NCBI GenBank assembly: GCA_963847085.1
Contig: CAWJYO010000011.1
Location: 372,001-436,000 of the forward strand
DNA: 64,000 nt
Direction: 5' to 3'
DNA from: Ilyomonas sp963847085
Lineage (GTDB): Bacteria > Bacteroidota > Bacteroidia > Chitinophagales > Chitinophagaceae
Each line of letters begins with the position of its first letter. Within the stretch, counting starts at the first letter, position 1. The translations under genes and the position numbers were made by a program. Shown here piece after piece: positions 20,000-30,163 of the stretch. Under the pieces are notes generated by a model that worked only from the letters and a program-made list of their open reading frames with translations, was not told where the DNA came from and did no database searches.

Positions 20000-21093
20000 A
20001 TGAAGATTTTAATTACCGGAAACATGGGTTATATAGGTCCGGTTCTCACCGCTCACCTGCGAAGCTTATATCCTTCTGCTATTCTAATTGGTTATGATGC
20101 CGGTTTCTTTGCCGCTAATCTTACCAATGCCTCTGTTCTGCCGGAAAGCTTATTGAATCAGCAATATTTTGGCGACATCAGGAATATATCGGAAGATGTG
20201 TTAGAAGGCGTAGATGCCGTGGTTCATTTGGCTGCTATTTCCAATGACCCGATGGGCAAACACTTTGAAGATGTAACCATCAACTATTAATTTTGAATCA
20301 AGCATTCGCGTAGCAAAGCTGGCAAAGAAAGCCGGCGCGCGGGCATTTGTTTTTGCCTCAAGTTGCAGCATCTATGGTGCTGCTGGTGATGCGCCTAAAA
20401 CTGAACAATCAGAGGTAAGTCCGCTAACGGCTTACGCACGCTCGAAGGTTCTTACCGAAAAAGAACTGGCTGTGCTGGCAGATGAAAACTTTACTGTTAC
20501 CTGTCTTCGTTTTGCAACGGCTTGTGGTATGAGTTCACAGGTTGCGTCTTGATTTGGTTTTGAACGATTTTGTAGCGAGTGCTGTGGTAACAAAACAAAT
20601 CAATATTTTAAGTGATGGCAGCCCGTGGCGACCGCTGATTCATGTAAAAGATATGTCTCGTGCCATCGAATGGGCAATTGAACGGAAAGAAGAAAACGGC
20701 GGACAATTTCTTGCCGTAAATACCGGCACTCACACCTGGAATTATCAAATTAAAGACCTCGCCGAAACCGTTGCCCAAGTGATACCGGGAACACAAATCA
20801 CTATCAATAAAGAAGCAGCACCTGATAAGCGTTCGTACCTTATCAACTTCAATTTGTTTGCCTCTTTAGCGCCTGATCATCAACCCAAAATAACATTGGC
20901 AGAAACTGTGAAGGAGTTGGAAGAAAACCTGAAAGCCATGAATTTTAATGATGCCGATTTCAGGTCTTCGCATTTCATTCGGTTGAAAGAATTAACCGCA
21001 TTTCAAAACAAAGGTTTGCTGGACGAAAAACTGGAATGGACCAATAGAAACAACAAAAAAGAAAAAGAGAAAATGATGATAGCAACGTTGTAA
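20000..21093 (+). CDS. NAD-dependent sugar epimerase/dehydratase, SDR family (two +1 frameshifts)
   Basis: Extended SDR acting on a nucleotide sugar. The Rossmann motif is degenerate (ITGNMGYIGPVL, a variant of TGxxGxxG). After repair: VVHLAAISNDPMG, then ASSCSIYG and the catalytic YARSK (Tyr-x-x-x-Lys), RFATACG, and NILSDGSPWRPLIHVKD, typical of this group. About 364 residues. Extra bases near 20289 (TAT[T]AAT) and 20541 (TCA[C]AGG) break the frame, giving open pieces 20000-20290, 20291-20541 and 20542-21093. The context suggests it reduces, epimerises or dehydrates the CDP-sugar; which of these is not readable. A motif copy follows 4 bases after the stop (21097-21107). Confidence 0.85.
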
Positions 21094-21236
21094 CCTTTTG
21101 TTTTTGCACGATTTTTCAGTTACTTCTTTTTAACTTCAAAGAGACCTCAGAGGCGAAGAATGTACTTCGTGAAATCTTTGCGACTTAGCGTTTCAGCTTT
21201 GTTTCATATTGCATAAAAAGCGGCAAAAACAAACCT

Positions 21237-21791
21237 ATGATTTTCACGGAAACAAAATTAAAAGGTGCTTATACAATCACCATCGAAACAAAAGATGATG
21301 AGCGGGGCTTTTTTGGAAGAATCTATTGCAAGGAAGAATTTGCAAAGCAAGGCATAGATTTCAGCATTGCACAATCTAACATTGGATATAATAAAAAGAA
21401 AGCCACGCTACGCGGAATGCACATGCAGGGAGTTCCTCACAAGGAAGCAAAACTGGTGCAATGTATCTGCGGAAGTTTGTACGATGTGATTGTTGATATG
21501 CGCCCCAACTCTCCTACTTTGTATCAGTGGATAGCCACAGAATTATCGGCCCAAAACAACACTTTGCTGTACATTCCTGAAGGCTTTGCACATGGTTATC
21601 TTACACTCGAAGACGAAACAAAAGTATTGTACATGATGTCGGAATTTTACAAACCCGGCGCCGAGCAACCGCTTCTTTGGAACGATTCTTTCTTCAATAT
21701 TCACTGGCCTTTGCAGCCTTTGGTAATGTCGGAAAAAGATAAGACCATTCCCTTATTTCAGCCACCTGCATTTGCTTTTGATCATAAATAA
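21237..21791 (+). CDS. dTDP-4-dehydrorhamnose 3,5-epimerase family protein
   Basis: RmlC-like cupin epimerase, 184 residues, acting on a 4-keto nucleotide sugar. Visible: DERGFFGRIYCKEEF, then the catalytic His in TLRGMHMQ, DVIVDMRPNSPTL, IPEGFAHGYLTLEDET and LWNDSFFNIHWPL. The last two are the substrate loop and the conserved Asp/His region. In this CDP-sugar context it more likely acts as a 3-, 5- or 3,5-epimerase on a CDP-sugar than as rhamnose RmlC. Intact. The GGCAAAAACAAA motif ends 4 bases before its ATG. Nine bases separate its stop from the next gene, so they are one operon. Confidence 0.88.
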   Translation: MIFTETKLKGAYTITIETKDDERGFFGRIYCKEEFAKQGIDFSIAQSNIGYNKKKATLRGMHMQGVPHKEAKLVQCICGSLYDVIVDMRPNSPTLYQWIATELSAQNNTLLYIPEGFAHGYLTLEDETKVLYMMSEFYKPGAEQPLLWNDSFFNIHWPLQPLVMSEKDKTIPLFQPPAFAFDHK

Positions 21792-21799
21792 AAACTACA

Positions 21800-23101
21800 A
21801 TGATTATCATTGATACGCTGCTGCAAAAACGTGCGGAAGAAAACAACCCTATCAAAGTAGGCGTGATTGGTGCAGGCTTTATGGGCGCAGCCATTGTGAT
21901 GCAAATTTGCAAATATAAACCGGGTATTAAAGTGGTTGCACTTTATAATCGCCATATCGAAAAAGCACGTGATGCATACATAAAAGCTGGCATAAATGAA
22001 ATAGAAAATCCAGCTACAGTAGCGGCGTTAGAACGCAATATTGACGAAGGTAAATTCAGCATAACAGACGACGCCACTTTGCTTACCGATGCGCAAAACA
22101 TTGAAGCGATTGTAGAAGTAACCGGCGCCATTGAGTTTGGTGCCAAGATTATATGGCGGGCCATTCACAATAAGAAGCACATCATTTTGATGAATGCCGA
22201 ACTCGATTGCACCGTGGGTCCTATTTTAAAAGTGTATGCAGATAAAATGGGTGTGATTTATACCAACGTGGATGGCGATCAGCCTGTAGTAATTATGAAC
22301 GTGTACCGCATGGTAAAAGGTATGGGCCTGAAGCCCGTGCTATGTGGCAATATCAAAGGTTTGCAGGACAGGTTTCGCAATCCAACCACGCAGGAATCGT
22401 TTGCTAGGCAATGGAACCAAAAACCTGACATGGTAGCTTCGTTTGCTGATGGCAGCAAGATGAGTTACGAGCAAGCCATTGTTGCTAATGGAACTGCAAT
22501 GCGTGTTGCCAAACGCGGTATGCACGGCCCCACCGTTCCACCCAACACCACCATAAAAGAAGTGGTGAATTTGTATCCGTTGGAAGATGTGTTAAAAGGC
22601 GATGGCATCGTTGACTATGCAGTTGGCATCAGCGAACCGGCGCCGGGCGTATTTGTGTTAGCAACCACCGATGATCCCGTGCAGCAATGGTTTTTAAAAT
22701 TGTATAAGTTAGGCGATGGCCCTTTGTATTTGTTTTACGAGCCTTATCATTTGTGCCACCTATTAGCACCGAATACCATTGCCCGCGCAGTGTTGCTGAA
22801 CGATGCGGCATTAGCACCATTAGGCAAACCTTATGTAGAAGTGGTGGCTACTGCCAAACGCGATCTAAAAATGGGTGAAACCATTGATGGCATTGGCGGC
22901 TACATGACCTATGGCGAATGTGAAAATGCCGATGTTAGAAAGACTGAAAACTTGTTGCCACTAGGCTTTGCAGAAGGTTGTATATTAAAAAGAGATATAC
23001 CACGCGAGGCCACCTTAACCTTCGATGACGTCATCCTGCCCGAAGGCAATTTTGCTTATCAATTATACAAAGAGCAGGAAGAATATTTCAAAGAAAAATG
23101 A
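21800..23101 (+). CDS. SAF-domain NAD(P)-dependent oxidoreductase (homoserine dehydrogenase-like)
   Basis: 433 residues. N-terminal Rossmann domain IKVGVIGAGFMGAAIVMQI with a homoserine-dehydrogenase-like fold (EVTGAIEFGAKI, MNAELDCTVGPIL), a middle region (GDQPVVIMNVYRMV), and a C-terminal SAF segment (LPLGFAEGCILKRDIPREATLTFDDVILPEG), like antifreeze/sialate-type proteins. Proteins of this build recur in polysaccharide clusters of many phyla, but a proven reaction is lacking. It follows the RmlC-like gene by 8 bases and ends the cluster; the converging methyltransferase gene lies 112 bases on. Confidence 0.82.
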   Translation: MIIIDTLLQKRAEENNPIKVGVIGAGFMGAAIVMQICKYKPGIKVVALYNRHIEKARDAYIKAGINEIENPATVAALERNIDEGKFSITDDATLLTDAQNIEAIVEVTGAIEFGAKIIWRAIHNKKHIILMNAELDCTVGPILKVYADKMGVIYTNVDGDQPVVIMNVYRMVKGMGLKPVLCGNIKGLQDRFRNPTTQESFARQWNQKPDMVASFADGSKMSYEQAIVANGTAMRVAKRGMHGPTVPPNTTIKEVVNLYPLEDVLKGDGIVDYAVGISEPAPGVFVLATTDDPVQQWFLKLYKLGDGPLYLFYEPYHLCHLLAPNTIARAVLLNDAALAPLGKPYVEVVATAKRDLKMGETIDGIGGYMTYGECENADVRKTENLLPLGFAEGCILKRDIPREATLTFDDVILPEGNFAYQLYKEQEEYFKEK

Positions 23102-23213
23102 ATGTTTGATTGTCTGAACCACGAAGGCATAAGAACAAGAAGAAACACTAAGAATAATAAAAAGAAAGCTTTGTGTAACTTCTTTACTTCGAGGCTTTGT
23201 GGTTCAAAGGAAT

Positions 23214-24011
23214 TTAAAATCGAATGACAAAATGTTGTTTAGCTATGTTTTCTTTCCTGAAAAAAATCAGCCCGATAAAAAACAAATCTATGGTTACGGT
23301 TACTGCATCCTGAGATTTGATTTCGTTCCAGGCTTCCTCCATTTCTTTACTCCAGTGAATATCATCAAAAACAAAAACAGAATGCTCATTTGCTTTGCAC
23401 AACAATTGCTGAAAATAACGGAGCGTTGGTTCTTTGCGATGGTTGCCATCAACAAAAGCAAAATCAAGTGATGATAAACCAGATACTGTCGGAGGAAGTA
23501 TAATATCAAAATTGCCTTCAATCAATTGAATGTTTTGTATCCCTAATTGCTCAAAATTTTGTTTTGCTACAGTTGCAATTGCGTGTGAACCTTCCATTGT
23601 AATCACTTTAGCATCGCTTTTGGCACAAGCCAGATAAGAAGATGTAATACCGAGTGAAGTACCCAATTCAAAAATGGTTTTAGGCTGATAATAATTTACC
23701 ATTCTAAACAAAAGCTGGCTAAACTTTTTCGTTTTCAACGCCGAAGCTGCAATAGATGAAACGCTGCGTTGTTTGAACTTTGTAAAGTTCGAGCCGGCAC
23801 CAAAATCTTCAACCGTAAGTACAGTTTGGTTTTGCCCCATTTCTTCACGCAAGGCTTCAATGGTTTTAAAGCAATAAAAGCTGCGGTTATCGTTCAACAC
23901 ATCCTTCGTAAAATGGAACACAAACGGAGAATGAATGCCATGTCCTTTGCCATTGGAGGCTGTTAACCAATATTGCAAATATTTGAAAAGGAGTTGCAGC
24001 TTACCGTACAT
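23214..24011 (-). CDS. Class I SAM-dependent O-methyltransferase
   Basis: 265 residues from the preferred ATG at 24011 (MYGKLQLLFKYLQYW); the frame stays open further upstream only through a low-complexity GTGAGTAGT stretch. Methyltransferase motif I is FELGTSLGITSSYLACA, motif II VITMEGSHAIATVAKQNF, and SSLDFAFVDGNHRKEPT resembles the DGxH metal/substrate site of O-methyltransferases. The N-terminal segment GIHSPFVFHFTKDVL is shared by Bacteroidota homologs found beside folate genes. Substrate unknown. Its 5' side abuts folA on the same strand, so they may be cotranscribed. Confidence 0.85.
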   Translation of the reverse strand: MYGKLQLLFKYLQYWLTASNGKGHGIHSPFVFHFTKDVLNDNRSFYCFKTIEALREEMGQNQTVLTVEDFGAGSNFTKFKQRSVSSIAASALKTKKFSQLLFRMVNYYQPKTIFELGTSLGITSSYLACAKSDAKVITMEGSHAIATVAKQNFEQLGIQNIQLIEGNFDIILPPTVSGLSSLDFAFVDGNHRKEPTLRYFQQLLCKANEHSVFVFDDIHWSKEMEEAWNEIKSQDAVTVTIDLFFIGLIFFRKENIAKQHFVIRF

Positions 24012-24098
24012 AAGCGCAATGTTAGTAAATGAATGTGAAATTTGTGAGTGGTGAGTAGTGAGTGGTGAGTAGTAAAATTTGTGCAAAAACAAAAGGGT

Positions 24099-24599
24099 CT
24101 ATTTTTTCTCCCAAACTTCGAAGCTGTACGCGAACTTATGTTTCTCGTCAGTTGAGAAATCCTGCTTACTTTTTCGGCCCCATTTTGCTTCGTCTATTGA
24201 AGGAAAAAACGCATCGGCATCTGTAAAGCTATGATGCACGCGTGTAAGATAAATTTTGTCAGCTTTTGGCATCATCAGATTATAAATTTCTCCGCCACCT
24301 ATTACCATTAATTCTTTGTAATCTGCCTCTTTCACAAAGAAAAACGCATCATCCAAACTGTTTACAACAACAGTTCCATCAGGATGATAATTTTTTTTTC
24401 TGGTAAGAATGATATTGGCTCTGCCCGGCAACGCTTTTCCTCCACCAAATGAGTCAAATGTTTTTCTTCCCATCAGTACAGGTAAGCCCCAGGTAATGTT
24501 TTTAAAATATTTCAGATCATTAGGCAAATGCCATAGCATTTGATTTTCCTTACCAATGGCGTCGTTTTCGGCAGCAGCAACAACGAGAGAAATCTTCAT
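24099..24599 (-). CDS. folA: Dihydrofolate reductase
   Basis: Reduces dihydrofolate to tetrahydrofolate with NADPH. 166 residues, standard size. Visible: SLVVAAAENDAIGKENQMLWHLPNDLKYFK (split here: AIGKENQMLWHLP is the active-site loop with Trp and the following acidic Asp), VLMGRKTFDSFGGGKALPGR for NADPH, and LMVIGGGEIYNLMMP. Intact. It lies downstream of thyA on the same strand (94-base gap), the classic thyA-folA pair of thymidylate synthesis. The TTTGTTTTTGC motif lies just after the stop codon. Confidence 0.97.
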   Translation of the reverse strand: MKISLVVAAAENDAIGKENQMLWHLPNDLKYFKNITWGLPVLMGRKTFDSFGGGKALPGRANIILTRKKNYHPDGTVVVNSLDDAFFFVKEADYKELMVIGGGEIYNLMMPKADKIYLTRVHHSFTDADAFFPSIDEAKWGRKSKQDFSTDEKHKFAYSFEVWEKK

Positions 24600-24693
24600 A
24601 TTTATGAAGTGAGAAGTACGATGTTGGATGTAAATACAGCGACATTAAATGATGACAACATCGTACATCACACATCTAATATCATACATGCAT

Positions 24694-25489
24694 TCACACT
24701 GCTACCGGCGCTTTAATGTGTGGATGAAACTGATAGTTTTCCAATGTAAAATCTTCAAATTGAAAAGAGAGAATATCATTCACATCCGGATTGATTTTCA
24801 TCGCAGGCAATGGATAAGGTTCACGCGTCAATTGCAATTTCGCTTGTTCAATGTGATTATTGTATAAATGCACATCACCAAACGTGTGAACAAAATCGCC
24901 CAATTCCAAACGGCAAACCTGCGCCATCATCATCGTTAGCAAAGCATACGAAGCAATATTGAACGGCACGCCCAAAAACACATCAGCGCTGCGTTGGTAC
25001 AACTGGCAACTCAATTTTCCATTCTGCCACATAAAATTGAAACAACGCATGACAAGGCATCAACGCCATCTTTGGCAAGTCGGCAACATTCCACGCGCTT
25101 ACCAAAATACGGCGACTATCGGGTGAGTGTTTGATTAATTTTATTGCTTCGCTAATCTGATCAATCGCCGTTCCGTCAGCACCTTCCCAGCTTCGCCACT
25201 GCTTGCCATACACAGGTCCTAAATCGCCGTTTTCGTCAGCCCATTCATTCCATATACTTACATTGTGGTCGGTTAAATATTTAATATTGGTATCGCCCTG
25301 CAAAAACCAAAGAAGCTCATAAATGATGCTTTTTATATGCAGCTTTTTTGTAGTGATTAACGGAAAGCCTTTGCTTAAATCGAAGCGCATCTGATAGCCA
25401 AAACAAGAGAGAGTTCCTGTTCCGGTGCGGTCGGTTTTTGTTGCGCCGTTGTCTAAAATATATTGCAGTAATTGATGGTATTGTTGCAT
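24694..25489 (-). CDS. thyA: Thymidylate synthase (one +1 frameshift)
   Basis: Makes dTMP from dUMP using methylene-tetrahydrofolate. 264 residues after repair, the length of short bacterial ThyA. N-terminal DRTGTGTLSCFGYQMRF, then ELLWFLQGDTNI, SIWNEWADENGDLGPVYGKQWR, the catalytic Cys in LMPCHALFQFYV, CQLYQRSADVFLGVPFNIASYALL, and HLYNNHIEQ. One extra T near 25022 (GCAGAA[T]GGAAAATTG) shifts the frame; the pieces are 24983-25489 and 24694-25050. No ThyX is seen in the window; a broken ThyA would make the cell thymine-dependent, so a sequence error is the likely reason. Confidence 0.95.
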
Positions 25490-25584
25490 AAAAAATTAAG
25501 CTATAAGCTTCTTAGAATATGAGTATTATAATATTGAACATTATTTGTTGAATATTTACTCTTTCGATTGCATTCCTTTATTCG

Positions 25585-26774
25585 TTATCCTTCCTTCCTC
25601 CGCTTCAGTTCTTTGTTGATTAACATCAGTTCACGGTTCGTTTGTCCATTGATGCTGCTGTTTTCCTGCGCACGCCGCATGAGATAGGGAATCACATCGC
25701 GTATCGGGCCAAAGGGCACATACTTGCTTACCGAGTAACCAGCTTTGGCAAGGTTGAAAGTGATGTTATCGCTCATGCCATACAACTGCGAAAAATGAAC
25801 ATGCGGATGCTCATGCGGAATGCCTTTGCTGTCCATCAATTCGGCTGCATGAAGATTACTGTATTCGTTGTGTGTAGCAACGATGGCTGCGATAGAATCA
25901 ATATTATTAATGCAATATTCAACCGCTTCATTATAATCACCATCAGTAAACGATTTATCTTTTTGTATCGGTGAAGGATAGCGTTTTTGTGCAGCCCGTG
26001 CCCGTTCTTTTTCCATGTATGCACCGCGAACCAGTTTCACCCCTAAAATAAATCCTTTTTCTTTTGCAATGCGGTGCGATAATTTCATAAATGAAAGCCT
26101 GTCGTGCCGGTACAATTGAATGGTATTGTACACTATGGCATTTTCTTTATTAAACACTTCCATCATTTCCATAGTAAGCCTATCAATAGGGATCCTGAAT
26201 CCAGCTTTCTTCCGCATCTATTAAAACGCCAATGCCTTTCGTTAGCCGCTTCTTCGCAAATGCGATACATGCGTTCTTTTACATTTGCCCATTCTTCTTT
26301 TTGCGCTTCATTATCATGAATGCCACTCCGCAAACGCGGTGCTTCGTTTAACTCTTCCAATAAGCCAAACCTCGCCAGACCTGTAACTTTTACGCTGATA
26401 AAAGGAATGTTTTTTTGCGAAGCAGCATAATCAATCACCTTTATAAATTGTTGCGTTGCTTTTTCAAAGTTAGATTCTCCTTCTTTACCTTCAACGCCAT
26501 AATCGAGTATTACTTTTACATGATATTCATCAAGCCTGCGTGCTACGTCTGCCGTTTGTTCCAGCGTTTCGCCACCCACAAATTGCTTAAAAATGGTTTT
26601 CCGGATAATGCCATGAACCGGCAAGCCCGTCTTCATTAAAAAAGGGGTAAGCCTTACTCCTACTGCGGAAAACATCGGATAGTTCATTGTATTAAACAGA
26701 AAGCGACCACCCTTTAGTTCCTTATCATTTTTATAAGCAAAAGCAACCTTCGTATTGTCGAAAGATAATTCCAT
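25585..26774 (-). CDS. Proline dehydrogenase (two +1 frameshifts)
   Basis: FAD-dependent oxidation of proline to pyrroline-5-carboxylate; stand-alone PRODH of the PutA/PRODH family, about 395 residues. N-terminal SFDNTKVAFAYKNDKELK, then FISVKVTGLARFG, and after repair IGVLIDAEESWIQDPIDRLT (FAD-binding barrel), LGVKLVRGAYMEKERARA, VATHNEYSN and the C-terminal PFGPIRDVIPYLMRRAQENSS with the conserved Arg pair binding proline. Extra bases near 26245 (AAAGG[C]ATTGG) and 26196 (GATCCC[T]ATTG) split it. No P5C dehydrogenase lies nearby. Confidence 0.9.
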
Positions 26775-27004
26775 AACGCGCGGATTCGTTTTGCGAATAT
26801 CGGTAACGATTGCCGATTTAAGATTGAATATTTGGCAGTCGAATCCTGTTTTTGTTTTGCCTCAATTTCAGGTGGCCGCTTTTATCTTCATTAGCCATTC
26901 AGTTGTTGTTTGTTACTATTGAAATGATTTGAAAAGAAGGGGTTTACTTTTCGCAAAAACATTTTCGTTAACTATTCAAAATATTCATAATAAAATGGCA
27001 CTAT

Positions 27005-27050
27005 AAAACAAAAGGCTCTTTCGGTTTGTAGCGAAAGAGCCTTTTGTTTT
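27005..27050 (-). terminator. Intrinsic terminator of the TonB receptor gene, carrying the interspersed motif
   Basis: A perfect 19-bp stem, AAAACAAAAGGCTCTTTCG (27005-27023) and CGAAAGAGCCTTTTGTTTT (27032-27050), with an 8-base loop and flanking A/T runs. It lies 14 bases beyond the receptor stop on the minus strand. The right arm overlaps a TTTGTTTTTGC motif copy (27043-27053). The 26775-27004 stretch before proline dehydrogenase shows only one more motif variant (TTTTTGTTTTGCC near 26850). Confidence 0.9.
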
Positions 27051-27063
27051 TGCAGGAAAAATC

Positions 27064-29928
27064 TTATAGGATATTCAATGTGGCACTTACATAATATAAG
27101 CCGCCAATAGACGGATTGCCAAAAGCATTGATATAATAATGATTGGTAAGATTGGTGGCGCCCAGCTTAATCAACACTTTGCTTTGCGAAAGTTTATAAG
27201 TGAGTTGCGCATCCAAAGTGCTAAAGGCAGATACATTGCCCGAAGCAAAATCGCCTTCGTAATAAAATGCATCCTGCCAATGATATACCACATTAAAACC
27301 AAATGCGTTTTTGCCCAAAAATCCGGTATTTCCAAACCCAATATTGGTGCGGTATTTTGGCGTGTTAAAGCCTGTAATGAATGTAGTAGATGCATCTTTT
27401 AAAACATCGGAATATAGGTTTGCATTGATATTGAAGTTATGTGGCAATAAATATTGCACCGATAATCCCCAGCCTTCTGTTTTTACTTTTCCGCTGCTGT
27501 TAACAGCAATTGAATATTTGTTTGGATTCACGAGACCTGTTGAATCGTATGCTCAGGTAGAAGATTGTAATGCAATTACTCTTCCTAAAAAGTTTTTATA
27601 TTCGGAATAATATCCGTACACATCAATCAACAGTTTGTCGGCAATCAAACCTTTATAGCCAATTTCGTAAGATGAACAAGTTTCGGGTTTAAATTCTCCC
27701 AACTGCTGAATCGTTAATTTCGTAGGGTCGCCGGTTTGGGCAAAAGCACCATAGCTATCCAGGGTATAAATAGGATTTGTGTTGAAATTATACAGCGTTC
27801 GAAACAGTGGCAAGCCGCCAATCAATCGGGTGCCTCCGCCAATGTTTAAATTAATGTATTGCTGTTGTGTTGTAGGAAAGCGATAAGCAGTTTGATAGGA
27901 TAAGCGAATGTTATGATCTTTTGCAATGGATATTACCGCTGAAATACGTGGCGTAAAATTGCCTTTGAAGTTGTCATTTTTATCATATCTGCCCGAAGCG
28001 GTAAGCTTTAGCACATCATTAAATAAACGCTGTTGTAGCTGGAGATAAACACCATATTCATTGATAGGAATTTTACCTGCAGTGTCAATGAACAAAGTGC
28101 CTTGTGAATTCAGTTCATATCGTTTATAATTACCACCAATCAAAATATCAGTGCGGCGTTTTATTGAATCAATGTTTAATAAACTGGTTAAATCGTACTG
28201 ACCTTCTATCATGTACAAAGCTGTATGGTCAACAAACAAACCGCCCGCTGGTATTGGCTTTGAACGAACTGCGTTAAACAAGCTGTTGAAGGCCGAGGAG
28301 CCGGCTACTGGTCGTCCTGCATCGGCATACGAGCGCGCACCATTCAAAAAATTTTGTGTGTTTGCAACCATCACTTGTTGCGCTGTAGCAGCCGCAGCGG
28401 CAGCATTGCCACCGTTGGCAGCATAAGCCGCATTATACGCAGTTGTAAATGTAGTTACCGCACCTTGTGCGAACGCGCCTGCAAACTGTGGATACCAGCT
28501 TGCTGCAGCATTGGAAGGGTTATAGCTTGGTTTCCAGGCTTCGTTAACCAACTGCATCGTTACTGTTGCGTTGAACGATTGTCCTGCATTTTCCTGTGTT
28601 GTGTAAGCGCGCAGAAACCAGTTCTTGCTTTTCGCTTCCAGCTTGTATTGCGAAATCATAAAATTTTTCAACGAATACCTGTCGCTGCCGGTATAAACAG
28701 AATTTCCAAAACCTAAATTGGCAAGAAATGAAAGTTCGGTATTGGGAGAAATCATATAATATAAACCACCACTGGCTTTGATGTTGCGGGTGGTTGGGTC
28801 AATCACATCACTTTCTTTATAGCCCGTGCGTGAAACATAGAGTGAAGAATTGAGATAGGGTGCTAAAACTTGTCGTGCAATATGAGTGGGCTTGCCCAGC
28901 CACGACTTGCAAAAACGGAGTGAATATTTACCGTTGTTTCATCACCGTAAACATTCACGCCATCATAGTTGGCATCAGTTAAACGGTTGCCTGTAATTAC
29001 TTTACCGGGATCGGTTGCGCTTCTCACATAATTGCCGGTATCTCGTCGCTACCCAATCTTTTGCTTCCAGATATTCACCCGATAATTTAAACGCAAACTT
29101 GTCGCCTATCTTTTTACCAAAACGCAGAGCAAAATCATAGTAAGGCGATGCGCTTCTGCTGTAATCATTGATATGGTTGACGCCGCCTTTTATCTGCACA
29201 CTCAAGCCCTGGTATTTAAAGGGGTCTTTGCTCGAAATTAATAAGGTTCCGTTCATGCCACCGGGACCATACAATGCTGATGAAGCGCCATTTAATAATT
29301 CCATATTATCAACATCCAATTCAGTAGGACCAACAATAGAACCAACCGGAAAGTTTAAGCCCGGCGCCTGATTGTCCATACCATCTACCAACTGGTTAAA
29401 ACGCACGTTGCCACTTCCGTTAAAACCGCGTGTGCTCGGCGTTTTAAAAGTTAAGCTTGATGTAGTTAAATCAACGCCGTTTAAATTGCCAATAACATCA
29501 TAATAAGTAGATGCCGGCGATGCAGCAATGGTGGCGGCGCTTACCCGTTGAATCGTTACCGGCGATTCTAAAATGCGTTGGGGCGTTCGGGTAGCAGATA
29601 CCACCACTTCCTGCCCCAGCACATAAGCTATTTGAAGACTTATGCTTACTGGTTCTTCTGCGTTGCTAATTCTGATTTCCTGCGTTGCAAAGCCAACTGA
29701 TGAAATCACTAAAGTAAACGGAGGATTTTGTTTTGCCGATAATTTAAAATTGCCTTTTTCATCGGTAAAGGTTCCAGTGGCATTGCTGCCTTTTATCAGC
29801 ACAGAAGCCGACGTTACCGGTTCGCCGGTTGAAGCATTTTTTACACTACCCGAAATAACAACATTGATTTGTGCTCTTGTAGTAATGGCAAGTAAAAGCA
29901 GAAGAAAACAAACAACAGAAGTTCTCAT
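27064..29928 (-). CDS. TonB-dependent outer-membrane receptor, SusC/CirA-like (several lesions)
   Basis: Signal peptide MRTSVVCFLLLLLAITTRAQ, then a carboxypeptidase-D regulatory-like domain (SGSVKNASTGEPVTSASVLI..GTFTDEKGNFKL), the TonB plug (VVVSATRTPQRILESP, NGVDLTTSSLTF, GPGGMNGTLLISSKDP) and the beta-barrel to the end (LYYVSATLNIL). About 950 residues. The import substrate is unknown. Lesions: one extra C near 29040 (ATAC[C]GGCAAT), a net +2/-1 shift near 28900 and an in-frame TGA at 27553-27555. Pieces: 29002-29928, 27553-28806 and 27064-27531. Divergent from purC across 235 bases, so it has its own promoter, though no clear box was found. No SusD partner is adjacent. Confidence 0.85.
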
Positions 29929-30163
29929 AAAATAGCTTTGTTTAGAATGATTTAGTAAAGAAAGAAAGTTATAGTGAATTGAAAGAAAAAAATCAATACT
30001 AATTTTTATTTATTCATACATTTTAATCGGCAAGTAAATGTTGTAAAATGAAAATAATAAAAGAAAATCCGGCAAAACAAAACATGACATATCAGATTCC
30101 GCTTCGTAAATATAAATGGTTTTACAATTGCTATGAAAACAATTGTTCTTCTATTTTTGTTGT

